Positions 23,028 to 23,044 of a stretch of DNA of 23,044 nt are shown here, piece by piece. The notes below the pieces were generated by a model that saw only the letters and a program-made list of their open reading frames with translations, was not told the DNA's origin and searched no databases. Source of the stretch: CAYVFC01 sp964450715 (GTDB taxonomy: Bacteria > Myxococcota_A > Polyangia > Polyangiales > JAFGIB01). The DNA is taken from contig CAYVFC010000128.1 of assembly GCA_964450715.1 (NCBI GenBank), positions 1 through 23,044 on the forward strand, in the 5' to 3' direction. Position numbers and translations under genes: made by a program. Numbering within the stretch: the stretch's first letter is position 1; the number at the start of each line of letters is the position of its first letter.

Positions 23028-23044
23028 CCATTATTGAAAAAGGC

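Noticed and set aside
1..23044. tRNA, rRNA, riboswitch or phage genes
   Set aside because: I saw no cloverleaf or conserved rRNA segment and no recognisable riboswitch core or phage structural gene in reading either strand.

Overview
The window most likely comes from a myxobacterium-like member of the Myxococcota. The evidence is an AgmX/PglI-type C-terminal domain protein, two lipoproteins with very long Gly/Ala/Thr linkers in front of an alpha/beta-hydrolase domain, a Cys-rich Sel1-repeat lipoprotein, a winged-helix/AAA/TPR regulator, and a membrane-anchored protein with the VECRxxLC motif common in that phylum. This placement is an inference from protein style; there is no rRNA or tRNA in the window.

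Positions 1-7047 are GC-rich. They hold, on the minus strand, a radical SAM protein, a TonB/AgmX-like protein and a first PETase/cutinase-like lipoprotein, then a fragment of a second copy of that hydrolase, and on the plus strand a 1018-aa transcriptional regulator with an ATPase module. Positions 7102-12840 are patchy: an arylsulfotransferase-like beta-propeller protein of lower GC, a second PETase-like lipoprotein (minus) and a Sel1 lipoprotein (minus). These are separated by several families of dispersed palindromic or transposon-end-like repeats, which appear in two or more copies in the window and sit exactly at gene boundaries.

Positions 12841-23027 form the most interesting block. A degenerate receiver/LuxR-HTH regulator is coupled to a fatty acyl-AMP ligase (FAAL). 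A free-standing acyl carrier protein lies on the opposite strand. Next come a secreted protein with a caspase-like His/Cys arrangement and a second exported protein that looks FTP/PepSY-like. After a terminator there is a membrane-anchored VECRxxLC protein (minus), and finally a plus-strand set of a small six-cysteine secreted protein, a triple-parvulin prolyl isomerase and a small polytopic membrane protein. Five copies of one 17-bp dyad, TCACCC-N5-GGGTGA, lie only in the two divergent intergenic regions of this block (16.3-16.4 kb and 20.2-20.4 kb). They tie the ACP, the protease-like pair, the membrane-anchored protein and the small-secreted-protein operon into one putative regulon.

Working model (inference): FAAL loads a fatty acyl group on the ACP in the cytoplasm, while the exported genes produce, fold, and possibly cleave or acylate an abundant small envelope or extracellular Cys-rich protein. 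I do not recognise this gene set as a described system.
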